Shown piece by piece: positions 38,854-48,202 of a DNA stretch of 64,000 bases. The notes under the pieces are model-generated. The model ran no database searches. It worked only from the letters and a program-made list of their open reading frames with translations, and was not told the DNA's origin. Both the position numbers and the translations under genes were made by a program. The stretch's first letter is position 1. Each line of letters starts with the position of its first letter. Origin of the DNA: Lachnospiraceae bacterium (GTDB taxonomy: Bacteria > Bacteroidota > Bacteroidia > Bacteroidales > Muribaculaceae); the NCBI GenBank assembly GCA_023663655.1, contig JAMPGZ010000005.1, positions 1 through 64,000 of the forward strand, given 5' to 3'.

Positions 38854-39579
38854 ATGTACAAGTCGATAGTTATTGCAATTGCTGCAATGTTAGGAATATC
38901 CTCGGCAAGCGCTGACGGATTGAAACGCTACAACATCAACGTAAAGGACTTCCATGAACTGCGCGTGATCGAAGGCTTGAAAGTGAATTATGTGTGCAAT
39001 GACGATTCGGCAGGAATAGCCTCGTTTGTCACTGAGCCGGAACTTGCATCAGTGCTTATGTTCACAAACAACAAGAACCGACTCGACATCCAGATATCAA
39101 CCGACGGCATCGACTATGACAATCTTCCGTTAATAACCGTATATTCCCGATTCCTCACCAAAGTGGAAAACAGCGGAGACTCTCTGGTGAAAGTGCTTTC
39201 ACTAAAACCTACGCCTAAATTCCATGCGCGTCTCATCGGCAACGGCCGTCTCGCTATACATGGTATCGACGCAAGCAACATCGACGCAAGCCTCGAAACC
39301 GGCAACGGCACAATGCACTTGCAGGGAAAAGCAGGAAAAGCATCGCTGAAAGCAGTGGGAACCGGCTCAATACAAGCCGATGAAATGCAAGCCGATGATA
39401 TTAACTGTACCCTGCTCGGCACAGGATACATAGGCTGCGCGCCTATTAAGTCGCTGAACGTGAAAGGAGTCAACGGCAAGGTGTACTACCATGGAACCCC
39501 CGAGAAAATCAAGAATCACTCCTTAGGCGTAAAACTGATACCGCTCGATGAGAATTCAGCGCCTATAGAAGAGAAATAA
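38854..39579 (+). CDS. Second DUF2807-type exported protein, diverged
   Basis: 241 residues with a signal peptide (about 1-20, ISSASA). It aligns with its upstream neighbour in the first half (VKDFHELRVIEGLKVNYVCN) but its repeats are degraded: GNGRLAIHGI, GNGTMHLQGK, GTGSIQADEM, GTGYIGCAPI, so GNG/GTG replaces GAG/GSG and the Asp is lost. It is probably a tandem duplicate that has diverged. It ends at the terminator at 39606. Confidence 0.8.
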   Translation: MYKSIVIAIAAMLGISSASADGLKRYNINVKDFHELRVIEGLKVNYVCNDDSAGIASFVTEPELASVLMFTNNKNRLDIQISTDGIDYDNLPLITVYSRFLTKVENSGDSLVKVLSLKPTPKFHARLIGNGRLAIHGIDASNIDASLETGNGTMHLQGKAGKASLKAVGTGSIQADEMQADDINCTLLGTGYIGCAPIKSLNVKGVNGKVYYHGTPEKIKNHSLGVKLIPLDENSAPIEEK

Positions 39580-39605
39580 AAAGTCCACACCATAAAACAC
39601 AATTA

Positions 39606-39645
39606 CGCCGCACTAACCATCAGATCAGTGCGGCGCTTTATTATT
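39606..39645. terminator. Bidirectional terminator before ridA
   Basis: Stem CGCCGCACT (39606-39614) / AGTGCGGCG (39627-39635), 9 bp perfect, followed by TTTATTATT on plus. It lies between the convergent DUF2807 and ridA genes. Confidence 0.7.
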
Positions 39646-39667
39646 CTGAGCTTGTCAAATAATCACA

Positions 39668-40042
39668 TTATCTAACAGCGATAACCTCAATCTCCACAAG
39701 CACATTCTTGGGAAGAGTCTTCACTGCAACTGCCGAACGAGCCGGGAACGGTGCGGTGAACACCTCAGCATACACTTCATTCATCGCTGCGAAATCGCCC
39801 ATATCTGCAAGAAACACGGTAGTCTTTACCACATTGTCGACAGTAAGACCGGCTTCGGCAAGGATAGCCTTTACATTAGCAAGTGACTGCTTGGTTTGGG
39901 CAGTGATACCTTCGGGAATAGTGCCGTCGGCAGGATTGATGGGAATCTGACCTGAAGCAAAAAGCATTGAACCTGTGTCAATAGCCTGGCTGTAGGGACC
40001 GATAGCCCCGGGAGCGGCAGTAGTTGAAATCTGAGTTTTCAT
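39668..40042 (-). CDS. ridA: RidA-family enamine/imine deaminase
   Basis: 124 residues. The family signature is PARSAVAVKTLPKNVLVEIE, with the catalytic Arg in PARSAVAV, and GPYSQAIDTGSMLFASGQIP at the N-terminal side. It hydrolyses the reactive enamines made by PLP enzymes such as threonine dehydratase. Length and active site are normal. It lies 21 bp after the YihY gene and could be co-transcribed with it. Confidence 0.94.
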   Translation of the reverse strand: MKTQISTTAAPGAIGPYSQAIDTGSMLFASGQIPINPADGTIPEGITAQTKQSLANVKAILAEAGLTVDNVVKTTVFLADMGDFAAMNEVYAEVFTAPFPARSAVAVKTLPKNVLVEIEVIAVR

Positions 40043-40063
40043 TGTTTTGTTGGGTTAAAATGA

Positions 40064-41467
40064 TTAATGTTTTTTTATTGACGGGTCGGGAGTGCCTTCA
40101 ATATTGACAGGAATATCCATAAGCAATATATCGGACTTACCCTTTATCACATCCTCACTTATATCATTAAGCAATTTCAATAGAGGAGCGAACTCATCCT
40201 TGAAATGCGGAATGAACTGCGCCGAACCGGTTGTGTCGATCTTTTTCATCACATATCCGAGTGACAGTTGATGAATATCGACTGCCGGTTGGTAGGCACG
40301 CTCTTCATTGTTCTTGCCAAGGTACACCTCGCTCAGCAAACCTGCCTCCACAAGCTCGATTATCACATCATTCACAAGCCGTGCTGGCATGTGATAAAGA
40401 GCGGCAAAATCAGAGATTCTCAACGGCTGGTATTGCTTGTCAAAACGCTGCGTCACGATAGCCATTATCACCACGGCAATCTTGCGTTTGTAATCGGGCG
40501 AGATTGAATTTATGTCGCTGTTGAAGCTAAACTGGAATATATTTTGAGAGGAATAGCACAGCACCACTCCTGCCAATGTAATGGTCCACACAAGCTGGAG
40601 CCACAGCAACAGCAACGGCAGAAACGCGAAACTACCGTAAATGGCGTTGTATTTCGACACATACAACTGTCCTGACACAAAGAGATATTGCAGAATCTGG
40701 AATCCGGTTCCCGCAAGCACTCCGCTTAACAAGGCATACTTAAACTTCACCTTGGTATTGGGAAATAGCATATACATTCCGGTAAACGACAGCCAACACA
40801 AGAAAAATGGAGCCAGATCAAGAATCACCTTCAATGCCGGAGAAAATATCTTGAAAATCGTATGCTCAAGCATCGTGCTCGACATCATAAGCGATATACC
40901 GCTTGAACATATCATCAGAATCGGGAGCAAAAACAATATAGCGGTATAATCGATCACCTTTCTTGCCATGGAACGGTCAGATGACACTCCCCATATAAGG
41001 TTGAAAGTGCTCTCGATATTACTCATCAATGAAATCAATGTCCAAAGCAGGAACACAAGACCCACACCGACAAACACGCCCTGCGATGCCTGTTCAAGAT
41101 ACTGGTCGACAAATCCAAGAGCCGCGTCAAGAGCTCTCTTTTGCGACGGCAACGAGTTGAATAACTGCGATGTCAATATATTCTGAAAGCCGAATCCTCG
41201 CCCTATCGCAAAAAGAATGGCAAGCGCCGGCACTATTGCAAGAAGCGTATTGTAGGTGAGCGATGATGCCTGATTCTGCAATTTAGTGTTCATAAACGAC
41301 CTAACTGACAGATTTATAGTCTTTATCGTATCTACTTTCCAATTGCTGCGAGTGTCGTTCCACACCTCGTCACTGCAATATGCCCATATCTTTTTCCATC
41401 TCTCAGGCAAGCCCTTGATGGTGCTGATAAGGGAGCTTAGTCGTGTTTTTTTAGAGTCATCCGTCAT
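40064..41467 (-). CDS. YihY/BrkB-family inner membrane protein
   Basis: 467 residues. Six membrane helices lie in about residues 60-320; the family motif LQNQASSLTYNTLLAIVPALAILFA opens the first helix, and AIYGSFAFLPLLLLWLQLVW matches the most conserved stretch. The C-terminal about 130 residues form a soluble part (RISDFAALYHMPARLVNDVI) that looks like a winged-helix domain, often seen in Bacteroidetes members. Older annotations as ribonuclease BN are not supported for this family. Function unknown. Confidence 0.88.
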   Translation of the reverse strand: MTDDSKKTRLSSLISTIKGLPERWKKIWAYCSDEVWNDTRSNWKVDTIKTINLSVRSFMNTKLQNQASSLTYNTLLAIVPALAILFAIGRGFGFQNILTSQLFNSLPSQKRALDAALGFVDQYLEQASQGVFVGVGLVFLLWTLISLMSNIESTFNLIWGVSSDRSMARKVIDYTAILFLLPILMICSSGISLMMSSTMLEHTIFKIFSPALKVILDLAPFFLCWLSFTGMYMLFPNTKVKFKYALLSGVLAGTGFQILQYLFVSGQLYVSKYNAIYGSFAFLPLLLLWLQLVWTITLAGVVLCYSSQNIFQFSFNSDINSISPDYKRKIAVVIMAIVTQRFDKQYQPLRISDFAALYHMPARLVNDVIIELVEAGLLSEVYLGKNNEERAYQPAVDIHQLSLGYVMKKIDTTGSAQFIPHFKDEFAPLLKLLNDISEDVIKGKSDILLMDIPVNIEGTPDPSIKKH

Positions 41468-41540
41468 GTCTTTTCACAAAACTGTTTTGCAAAATAACAA
41501 AATTTCTGCGTGAAAAGTCGGATTTATTGGTAAAAACATT

Positions 41541-41548
41541 TAATTTTG
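41541..41548 (+). promoter_or_regulatory. -7 box immediately before the fur gene
   Basis: TAATTTTG fits TAnnTTTG. The ATG at 41556 begins only 7 bases later, so the mRNA would be nearly leaderless if this box is used. Confidence 0.4.
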
Positions 41549-41555
41549 CATAATA

Positions 41556-42026
41556 ATGTTGGATGAAAAGTCATTGATTGCATTGCGTGCCGCATTGACG
41601 GAGTATCTTCGGGTTAAAAAGCTAAGGAAAACTCCGGAGCGTTTTGCCATTCTTGACAAAGTAGCTGAAATGAACCGGCACTTTGACATCGACACACTGT
41701 ATGCGGCAATCGATGCTGACGGTTTTCATGTGAGCAGAGCCACGCTCTACAACACCATGGATCTGTTCTGTGACTGTGGAATAGTACGTCGCCATCAATT
41801 CGGCACACAACCGGCGCAATATGAAGTAGCGACGGGCATCTCTTCCAATCATCTGCATTTAATATGCCGTCAATGTGGCAAAATAAAGGAGGTCAAAGAC
41901 CCCGAGTTGGTGCAATTCATAAACACGAGGCACTATTCGGCTTTCCAAAACTCCTATTTCAGCCTTTACGTTTACGGCACTTGCAATGCGTGTGTGCGCC
42001 GCAATAAGCGCCAAAGAAAAAAGTAA
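41556..42026 (+). CDS. Fur-family transcriptional regulator
   Basis: 156 residues. The N-terminal winged helix contains LRKTPERFAILDKVAEM and VSRATLYNTMDLFCDCGIVR (recognition helix). The C-terminal dimerisation domain has two CxxC zinc pairs, CRQCGKIKEV and CNACVRRNK, and HLHLIC as part of the metal site. Whether it is Fur, Zur or PerR cannot be told. It is 25 bp before purA and heads the run that includes the rnf genes. Its end is strongly basic (RRNKRQRKK). Confidence 0.92.
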   Translation: MLDEKSLIALRAALTEYLRVKKLRKTPERFAILDKVAEMNRHFDIDTLYAAIDADGFHVSRATLYNTMDLFCDCGIVRRHQFGTQPAQYEVATGISSNHLHLICRQCGKIKEVKDPELVQFINTRHYSAFQNSYFSLYVYGTCNACVRRNKRQRKK

Positions 42027-42051
42027 TTAGAACCAACAACAGTAAATAAAG

Positions 42052-43317
42052 ATGAAAGTTGATGTTTTGCTCGGGCTCCAATGGGGCGATGAGGGAAAAG
42101 GCAAAGTAGTTGACGTGTTGACACCGAAATATGATGTGGTGGCACGTTTCCAAGGAGGTCCGAATGCCGGACATACTCTTGAGTTCGAAAGCAAAAAATA
42201 TGTGCTCCGCTCAATTCCGTCAGGCATTTTCCAACATGGGCAGACCAATATCATCGGCAACGGAGTCGTTCTCGATCCCGTTCTCTTCAAAGAAGAAGCC
42301 GAAGCACTTGAAAAAAGCGGTGTGCCATTGAAGAATATCCTCAAACTTTCAAAGAAAATCCATCTTATCCTTCCTACCCACCGTCTGCTCGACGCCGCTA
42401 ACGAAAAAGCCAAAGGCGGAGCTAAAATCGGAACGACAGGAAAGGGTATCGGACCCACTTATACCGATAAAATCAGCCGTAACGGACTGCGTCTTGGCGA
42501 TACATTCCACAATTTCGAGTCAAAATATGCGGCAGCACGCGACCGCCACGTTGCAATCCTGAAATCAATGGGCGAAGATCCGCAATTTGCCGAGCTTGAA
42601 AAGAAATGGCTTGATGCCATTGAATACATAAAGGGCTATGACATCATCGACAGCGAGCATCTCGTGAACCGCCTCCTTAAAGAGGGCAAAAGCGTGCTAT
42701 GCGAAGGCGCACAGGGCACTCTGCTCGATGTGGATTTCGGCAGCTACCCGTTCGTGACATCAAGCAACACCATCTGCTCGGGAGCTTGTTCAGGTCTCGG
42801 TGTGGCACCTAATAAAATCGGCGAAGTATTCGGAATCTTCAAGGCATACTGCACCCGTGTAGGAGCCGGACCATTCCCTACCGAGCTTTTTGACGAGACA
42901 GGAAAACTCATCCGTGACCTCGGTCATGAATATGGAGCCGTGACAGGACGTGAACGCCGATGCGGCTGGATCGACCTTGTGGCATTGAAATATGCGATCA
43001 TGATCAACGGAGTCACCCAATTGATCATGATGAAGAGCGACGTTCTTGACGGCTTTGACGAAATAAAGGCTTGCGTGGCTTATGAAATCAACGGTGAGCG
43101 TGTGGAAGAATTCCCGTTCTCTATCGAAGAAGATGAAATCAAGCCGATATACGTGACCCTTCCGGGATGGAAAACCGACATGACCTCTTTCCGCAGCGAA
43201 GACCAGTTCCCGCAAGCATTCAAAGACTATATCGCTTTCCTCGAAAAAGAGCTTGAGACACCAATCACCATCGTATCGATAGGTCCCGACCGCGAGCAGA
43301 CAATTATTAGAAAATAA
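42052..43317 (+). CDS. purA: Adenylosuccinate synthase
   Basis: 421 residues. First committed step from IMP to AMP (IMP + Asp + GTP). The GTP-binding loop GLQWGDEGKGKVVDVL with the catalytic Asp, the His in GPNAGHTL, the IMP site TTGKGIGPTYTDKISR and the segment VTGRERRCGWIDLVAL are all present. The length is normal. It lies 25 bp after the Fur gene and 21 bp before the DUF1015 gene. Confidence 0.97.
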   Translation: MKVDVLLGLQWGDEGKGKVVDVLTPKYDVVARFQGGPNAGHTLEFESKKYVLRSIPSGIFQHGQTNIIGNGVVLDPVLFKEEAEALEKSGVPLKNILKLSKKIHLILPTHRLLDAANEKAKGGAKIGTTGKGIGPTYTDKISRNGLRLGDTFHNFESKYAAARDRHVAILKSMGEDPQFAELEKKWLDAIEYIKGYDIIDSEHLVNRLLKEGKSVLCEGAQGTLLDVDFGSYPFVTSSNTICSGACSGLGVAPNKIGEVFGIFKAYCTRVGAGPFPTELFDETGKLIRDLGHEYGAVTGRERRCGWIDLVALKYAIMINGVTQLIMMKSDVLDGFDEIKACVAYEINGERVEEFPFSIEEDEIKPIYVTLPGWKTDMTSFRSEDQFPQAFKDYIAFLEKELETPITIVSIGPDREQTIIRK

Positions 43318-43338
43318 TACCTTTAAAACTAAAAAACA

Positions 43339-44586
43339 ATGGCTAAAATCAAACCGTTCAAAGGGCTTCGTCCACCGAGAGAACTCGTGACCGAGGTAGC
43401 ATCACGCCCCTATGACGTGTTGAATTCCGAAGAAGCGAGAGCCGAAGCGGGCGACAATCTTAAGTCACTCTACCATATTATAAAGCCGGAGATTGACTTT
43501 GAGCCCGGCATGGATGAGCACGCGCCTGAAGTCTACGACAAGGCTGTGGCTAATTTCAAGGCATTCCAGGACAACGGATGGCTTGTGCAGGACGATAAGG
43601 AACACTACTATATCTATGCCCAGACGATGAACGGACGGACACAGTATGGTTTTGTAATCGCTGCCAACGTCGCCGACTACATGGAAGGCAGAATCAAAAA
43701 GCATGAGCTCACCCGCCGCGACAAAGAGGAGGACCGCATGAAACACGTGCGCATAAACAATGCCAACGTAGAGCCGGTGTTCTTCGCTTTCCCTGACAAT
43801 GAAGAGCTTGAAAAGATCATCAAGGATGTGACCGCAGGAACTCCGGAATATGATTTTGTGTCGGCAGACGGCTTCGGTCACCATTTTTGGGTGATTGACA
43901 ACGACGACACCATCAGCCGCGTAACTGAACTGTTTGCCGCGATACCATCGTTATACATAGCCGACGGGCATCACCGCACAGCGGCTGCCGCTCTCGTGGG
44001 AAACGAAAAAGCCCAGAATAATCTCGAACATAAAGGTGACGAAGAGTATAACTACTTCCTTGCCGTGGCTTTCCCGGCATCTCACCTCAAGATAATCGAC
44101 TACAACCGCGTGGTAAAGGATCTCAACGGACTCACCGCACAGCAATTCCTTGATGCACTTGAAAAGGATTTTGTAGTAGAATTGAAAGGCGAAGATGAAT
44201 ATCGACCTGCCGCACTGCACAATTTCTCATTGTATCTTGATGGGAAATGGTACAGCCTCACGGCACGCGAAGGACGATATGATGACAATGATCCTATAGG
44301 CAAATTGGATGTAACCGTGTCAAGCGACCTTATCCTACGCGACATTCTCGGCATTCATGACCTACGCAGCGACAAGCGCATTGATTTCGTAGGCGGAATC
44401 AGAGGGTTAGGCGAGTTAAAACACCGCGTAGACTCAGGCGAGATGAAAGTAGCACTCGCACTATATCCGGTGACTATGCAGCAACTGATGGATATCGCCG
44501 ACAGCGGAAACATCATGCCACCGAAGACCACATGGTTTGAGCCTAAACTGCGTTCAGGTCTCATCATCCATAAACTCGACGATTGA
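43339..44586 (+). CDS. DUF1015-family protein
   Basis: 415 residues, cytoplasmic, without signal or membrane segments. Conserved features are VASRPYDVLNSEEARAEAG at the N-terminus and the IADGHHRTAAA segment (near 208) that looks like a metal or phosphate site. The family is widespread; its biochemical role is not established to my knowledge. In many genomes it sits near serine biosynthesis genes, but here it is between purA and the RseC-like gene. Its stop codon shares one base with the next start. Confidence 0.9.
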   Translation: MAKIKPFKGLRPPRELVTEVASRPYDVLNSEEARAEAGDNLKSLYHIIKPEIDFEPGMDEHAPEVYDKAVANFKAFQDNGWLVQDDKEHYYIYAQTMNGRTQYGFVIAANVADYMEGRIKKHELTRRDKEEDRMKHVRINNANVEPVFFAFPDNEELEKIIKDVTAGTPEYDFVSADGFGHHFWVIDNDDTISRVTELFAAIPSLYIADGHHRTAAAALVGNEKAQNNLEHKGDEEYNYFLAVAFPASHLKIIDYNRVVKDLNGLTAQQFLDALEKDFVVELKGEDEYRPAALHNFSLYLDGKWYSLTAREGRYDDNDPIGKLDVTVSSDLILRDILGIHDLRSDKRIDFVGGIRGLGELKHRVDSGEMKVALALYPVTMQQLMDIADSGNIMPPKTTWFEPKLRSGLIIHKLDD

Positions 44587-45005
44587 TGCCTCAGCAATTA
44601 TCCCATCTGGGCACTATCGAGGCTGTGCTTCCGGGAGTACTGAAAGTGCACGTGGGCGATGGAGGAGAGAAATGCGGAGGATGCAGCGTGAAATTCATGT
44701 GCAAGCCGAATGGAGAATCAGGATCAGTGATCGAAGTCCCGGTCAAGGATTCATCGATATATTCTCCCGGTCAACACGTGATTATCACGTTGGATGACTC
44801 GAAACAATACTCAGCCACGCTCATCGCCATGGTACTGCCGTGCATCATGCTGTGCATCGGTGTTGCCGCAGCCTACTTTGCCGGACTCGACGAGGGCTTG
44901 TGTGCCGTTTCAGGACTACTTTTCACAGCCATATACTTTGTGATACTTTACCTACTGAGGAAAAAGCTCAACCGCAAATTCCTCTGGAAAATCGAAAAAC
45001 GATAA
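44586..45005 (+). CDS. RseC/SoxR-reducing-family membrane protein
   Basis: 139 residues from the ATG at 44586; a TTG one codon earlier is also in frame, but the ATG overlaps the preceding TGA by one base. The Cys cluster CGGCSVKFMC (near 34-43) matches the RseC pattern. Two membrane helices (about 80-120) follow and the end is basic. RseC homologues are linked to Rnf/Rsx complexes that reduce SoxR in enterobacteria; here the gene directly precedes rnfB (35 bp), so it probably serves the Rnf complex. Confidence 0.85.
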   Translation: MPQQLSHLGTIEAVLPGVLKVHVGDGGEKCGGCSVKFMCKPNGESGSVIEVPVKDSSIYSPGQHVIITLDDSKQYSATLIAMVLPCIMLCIGVAAAYFAGLDEGLCAVSGLLFTAIYFVILYLLRKKLNRKFLWKIEKR

Positions 45006-45040
45006 CTAACTAATTTTTTATACCAACAAATTACCGTGAG

Positions 45041-45877
45041 ATGTCACCAATTATTATTGCAATCTTGATTTTAGGAGGCATAGGCATTTTAAGTGCCTTG
45101 ATCCTCTTTGTTGTCTCGAAGCGGTTCTATGTGAAGGAAGACCCACGCATCGAATTGATCGAAGCGGTTCTTCCGGGCGCCAACTGCGGAAGTTGTGGCC
45201 GTTCAGGATGCCATGACTTTGCTTGCGCTTGCGCCACTGCCGACTCGCTTGACAATCTGATGTGTCCCGGTGCCGGCAATGACGCCATGAAGAAAATCGC
45301 CGACATTGTAGGACTGACCGCCACCGCTTCCGAACCTATGGTAGCCGTGTTGCGTTGCAACGGTTCCTGCGAGAACCGTCCCACAACATCTAATTACGAC
45401 GGTCCGAAGTCATGCGCCATTCTGAGCTCAGTAAGCGCCGGAACCACCGACTGTCCTTATGGATGTCTCGGATGCGGCGACTGCGTGTCTGCTTGTAAGT
45501 TTGACGCGTTGCACATGGATCCCGTGACCGGACTTCCTGTAGTCGACACTGAAAAGTGTACCGGCTGTGGAGCTTGTACAAAAGCTTGTCCCCGCCACAT
45601 CCTTGAACTCCGCAAGAAAGGACCTAAAGGAATGCGCGTGTGGGTTGCCTGCGCCAACAAAGACCGTGGAGCAATCGCTATGAAAGAATGTAGCGTAGCT
45701 TGTATCGGCTGTGGCAAGTGTAAGAAAGTCTGTCCGTTTGAAGCAATCACCGTTGCCGACAATCTTGCTTACATCGACTACACCAAGTGCCGTCTGTGTC
45801 AGAAATGTGTAGCTGAATGCCCCACAAAGGCTATTCACACCACACGAGTAATTAAGGAAGTAAAAGTAACAGAATAA
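45041..45877 (+). CDS. rnfB: Rnf electron transport complex subunit B
   Basis: 278 residues. One N-terminal membrane anchor (about 3-28), then the first cluster motif NCGSCGRSGC with a further Cys in NLMCPG. Four CxxCxxCxxxC ferredoxin motifs follow: CLGCGDCVSAC, CTGCGACTKACP, CIGCGKCKKVCP, CRLCQKCVAECP. It is the probable entry point for electrons from ferredoxin. This is longer than the E. coli RsxB (two ferredoxin motifs) and similar to Bacteroides and clostridial forms. It is 4 bp before rnfC. Confidence 0.96.
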   Translation: MSPIIIAILILGGIGILSALILFVVSKRFYVKEDPRIELIEAVLPGANCGSCGRSGCHDFACACATADSLDNLMCPGAGNDAMKKIADIVGLTATASEPMVAVLRCNGSCENRPTTSNYDGPKSCAILSSVSAGTTDCPYGCLGCGDCVSACKFDALHMDPVTGLPVVDTEKCTGCGACTKACPRHILELRKKGPKGMRVWVACANKDRGAIAMKECSVACIGCGKCKKVCPFEAITVADNLAYIDYTKCRLCQKCVAECPTKAIHTTRVIKEVKVTE

Positions 45878-45881
45878 CACC

Positions 45882-47234
45882 ATGTTGCATACATTTCACA
45901 AGGGTGGTGTACATCCACCTGAGAGTAAATTGACAGCATCTGCCGAAATTATTCCGGTAGATCTGCCGCGCGAAGTGGTAATCGCTTTTGCGCAACATAT
46001 CGGAGCTCCGGCAAAATGTGAACTCAAGAAAGGCGACCACGTGAACCGTGGCGACCTTGTGGCTGCTGCCGGTGGATTTGTTTCGGCAAATGTTCACGCA
46101 TCAATTTCAGGAACTGTCACAAAAATCGACAAGAGCAAAACCGCATTCGGACTCCCCATCGACACAGTGACTATCGTAGCAAGCGACGAGGATCATGAAC
46201 GCGACCTCGAAGCCGTAAAGAATCCTGTAGCTGTACGCACCGATGAAGAGATAGCCGCTCTTGATCCAAAAGAGATTATCGGAATCATCGACAACGCAGG
46301 TATCGTGGGTCTTGGTGGCGCCACCTTCCCCACAAAGGTTAAATTATGCCCTCCTCCCGGAAGTAAAGCTGAAGTGGTGATCATCAACGCAGTCGAGTGT
46401 GAGCCTTATCTTACCAATGACCACGCATTGATGCTTCAGCACCCTGATGAAATCCTTGAAGGAGTGAAATTGCTTATGAAAGCAGCAGGCGTTGACCGTG
46501 CTATCATCGGCATCGAAAACAATAAAGCCAACGCCATCGACCTGCTCACCCAGAAGGCGTCATCTGACAGCCGCATCGAGGTGATGCCGCTACAGGTGAA
46601 ATATCCGCAAGGTGGTGAAAAGCAGCTCATCGCTGCCACTATTGGCAAAGAGGTTCCTTCAGGAGCGCTCCCTATTGCCACCGGCGCGATCGTGCAAAAC
46701 GTGGCAACAGCCTATGCCGTATATGAAGCGGTCAAATTTGGCAAGCCGCTGATCGAACGAGTAATGACCATCACCGGTCCGTCGGTTGAACGTCCCGGCA
46801 ATTATCTCGTTGCTCTCGGCACCAACCTCAAGGCTGTCATTGATGTAGCCGGAGGCGTGCCCGCTGACACCGGCAAGATCATCCTCGGCGGTCCGATGAT
46901 GGGTAAGAGCGCTGTCAATATCGACGCGCCGACCATCAAAGGCACATCAGCAGTGTTGATGCTGCCGGAGTCCGAAGCCAAGCGCAACAAGGTCGAGCCC
47001 TGCATCCGCTGCGCATCATGCGTGAGTGCGTGCCCCATGGGACTTGAGCCTTACTTGTTGAGCACATTGTCACGCTTCGAACAATGGGAGGAAGTGGAAG
47101 CCAATAAAGTCATGAACTGTATTGAATGTGGCTGCTGCAGCTACATCTGCCCTTCTACCCGTCCGCTACTTGATTATATAAGACTTGGTAAAACGACTGT
47201 CGGCGGCATTATCCGTGCAAGGCAGCAAAAATAA
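45882..47234 (+). CDS. rnfC: Rnf electron transport complex subunit C
   Basis: 450 residues. NADH/FMN-binding subunit with a NuoF-like fold: GLGGATFPTKVKLCPP and INAVECEPYLTNDHALML match the nucleotide and flavin sites. Two [4Fe-4S] motifs are at the C-terminus, CIRCASCVSACP (near 376) and CIECGCCSYICP (near 415). It is the point of contact with NAD+. It lacks the long Ala/Lys-rich tail of the proteobacterial protein. Confidence 0.96.
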   Translation: MLHTFHKGGVHPPESKLTASAEIIPVDLPREVVIAFAQHIGAPAKCELKKGDHVNRGDLVAAAGGFVSANVHASISGTVTKIDKSKTAFGLPIDTVTIVASDEDHERDLEAVKNPVAVRTDEEIAALDPKEIIGIIDNAGIVGLGGATFPTKVKLCPPPGSKAEVVIINAVECEPYLTNDHALMLQHPDEILEGVKLLMKAAGVDRAIIGIENNKANAIDLLTQKASSDSRIEVMPLQVKYPQGGEKQLIAATIGKEVPSGALPIATGAIVQNVATAYAVYEAVKFGKPLIERVMTITGPSVERPGNYLVALGTNLKAVIDVAGGVPADTGKIILGGPMMGKSAVNIDAPTIKGTSAVLMLPESEAKRNKVEPCIRCASCVSACPMGLEPYLLSTLSRFEQWEEVEANKVMNCIECGCCSYICPSTRPLLDYIRLGKTTVGGIIRARQQK

Positions 47235-47245
47235 ACGATGGAAAA

Positions 47246-48202
47246 ATGAATCCAATGCTAACTATTTCGGCGTCGCCACACTTCCACACCCGTCGCACGG
47301 TGTCAGCCTGTATGTGGCACGTCATTATCGCGCTTTTGCCGGCGCTCGCTTGCTCGATTTATTTCTTCGGAGTAGGCGCACTGATTGTAATCGTCACCGC
47401 ACTACTCGGTTGCATGGCTACTGAGTATGTCATAAACCGATGGATGTTTGGCAATGAGGATGCCACACTTGCCAATGGCAGCGCTATCCTCACCGGACTT
47501 CTGCTTGCCTTCAACCTTCCCTCCAACCTTCCCGTGTGGATCGTGTTGATCGGTTCGGTTGTTGCTATCGGAATCGGTAAGATGTCATTCGGAGGTCTCG
47601 GATGCAACATCTGGAATCCCGCCCTCGTGGGTCGTGTGTTCCTCTTGATTTCATTCCCGGTTCAGATGACTTCATGGCCTATCCCCGGAGAAAACACCTG
47701 GAACTATCTTGACGCAACCACCGGAGCCACCACTCTTGGTATGCTCAAACTCGGAGAAACCACTCCTGATGCCATCAACCTTGCTCACAACGCAATCGGT
47801 TTCATGGGAGGTTCTCTTGGCGAAGTAAGTGCTATCGCGTTGCTCATAGGCTTCGTGTACCTCCTATGCGTGAAAGTAATCACTTGGCACATTCCTGTTG
47901 CCGTGCTTGGAGCAGTAGCTCTCTTCACACTATGCATCGGCGACAATATAGCAATTGAATTGCTCTCAGGAGGTCTTATCCTCGGCGCCTGCTTCATGGC
48001 TACCGACTACGTGACTTCGCCTATGTCACACAAGGGAATGATCGTATTCGGAGTTCTCATCGGCGTGATCACTGTTATAATCCGTAAATGGGGCGCTTAT
48101 CCCGAAGGCGTGTCATTCGCTATCCTGCTTGCAAATAGCGTAGTGCCCTTGATTGACCGTTACATTAAGCCGTCTAAGTTCGGAGAAAGGAGTAAAAAAT
48201 GA
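47246..48202 (+). CDS. rnfD: Rnf electron transport complex subunit D
   Basis: 318 residues, mostly membrane helices (NqrB-like). The flavinylation motif for covalently bound FMN is DATTGATTLGML (near 156-167, the attachment Thr within TGAT). FGGLGCNIWNPALVGRVFLL is another signature. It is 11 bp after rnfC and its stop overlaps the rnfG start by 4 bp. Confidence 0.95.
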   Translation: MNPMLTISASPHFHTRRTVSACMWHVIIALLPALACSIYFFGVGALIVIVTALLGCMATEYVINRWMFGNEDATLANGSAILTGLLLAFNLPSNLPVWIVLIGSVVAIGIGKMSFGGLGCNIWNPALVGRVFLLISFPVQMTSWPIPGENTWNYLDATTGATTLGMLKLGETTPDAINLAHNAIGFMGGSLGEVSAIALLIGFVYLLCVKVITWHIPVAVLGAVALFTLCIGDNIAIELLSGGLILGACFMATDYVTSPMSHKGMIVFGVLIGVITVIIRKWGAYPEGVSFAILLANSVVPLIDRYIKPSKFGERSKK

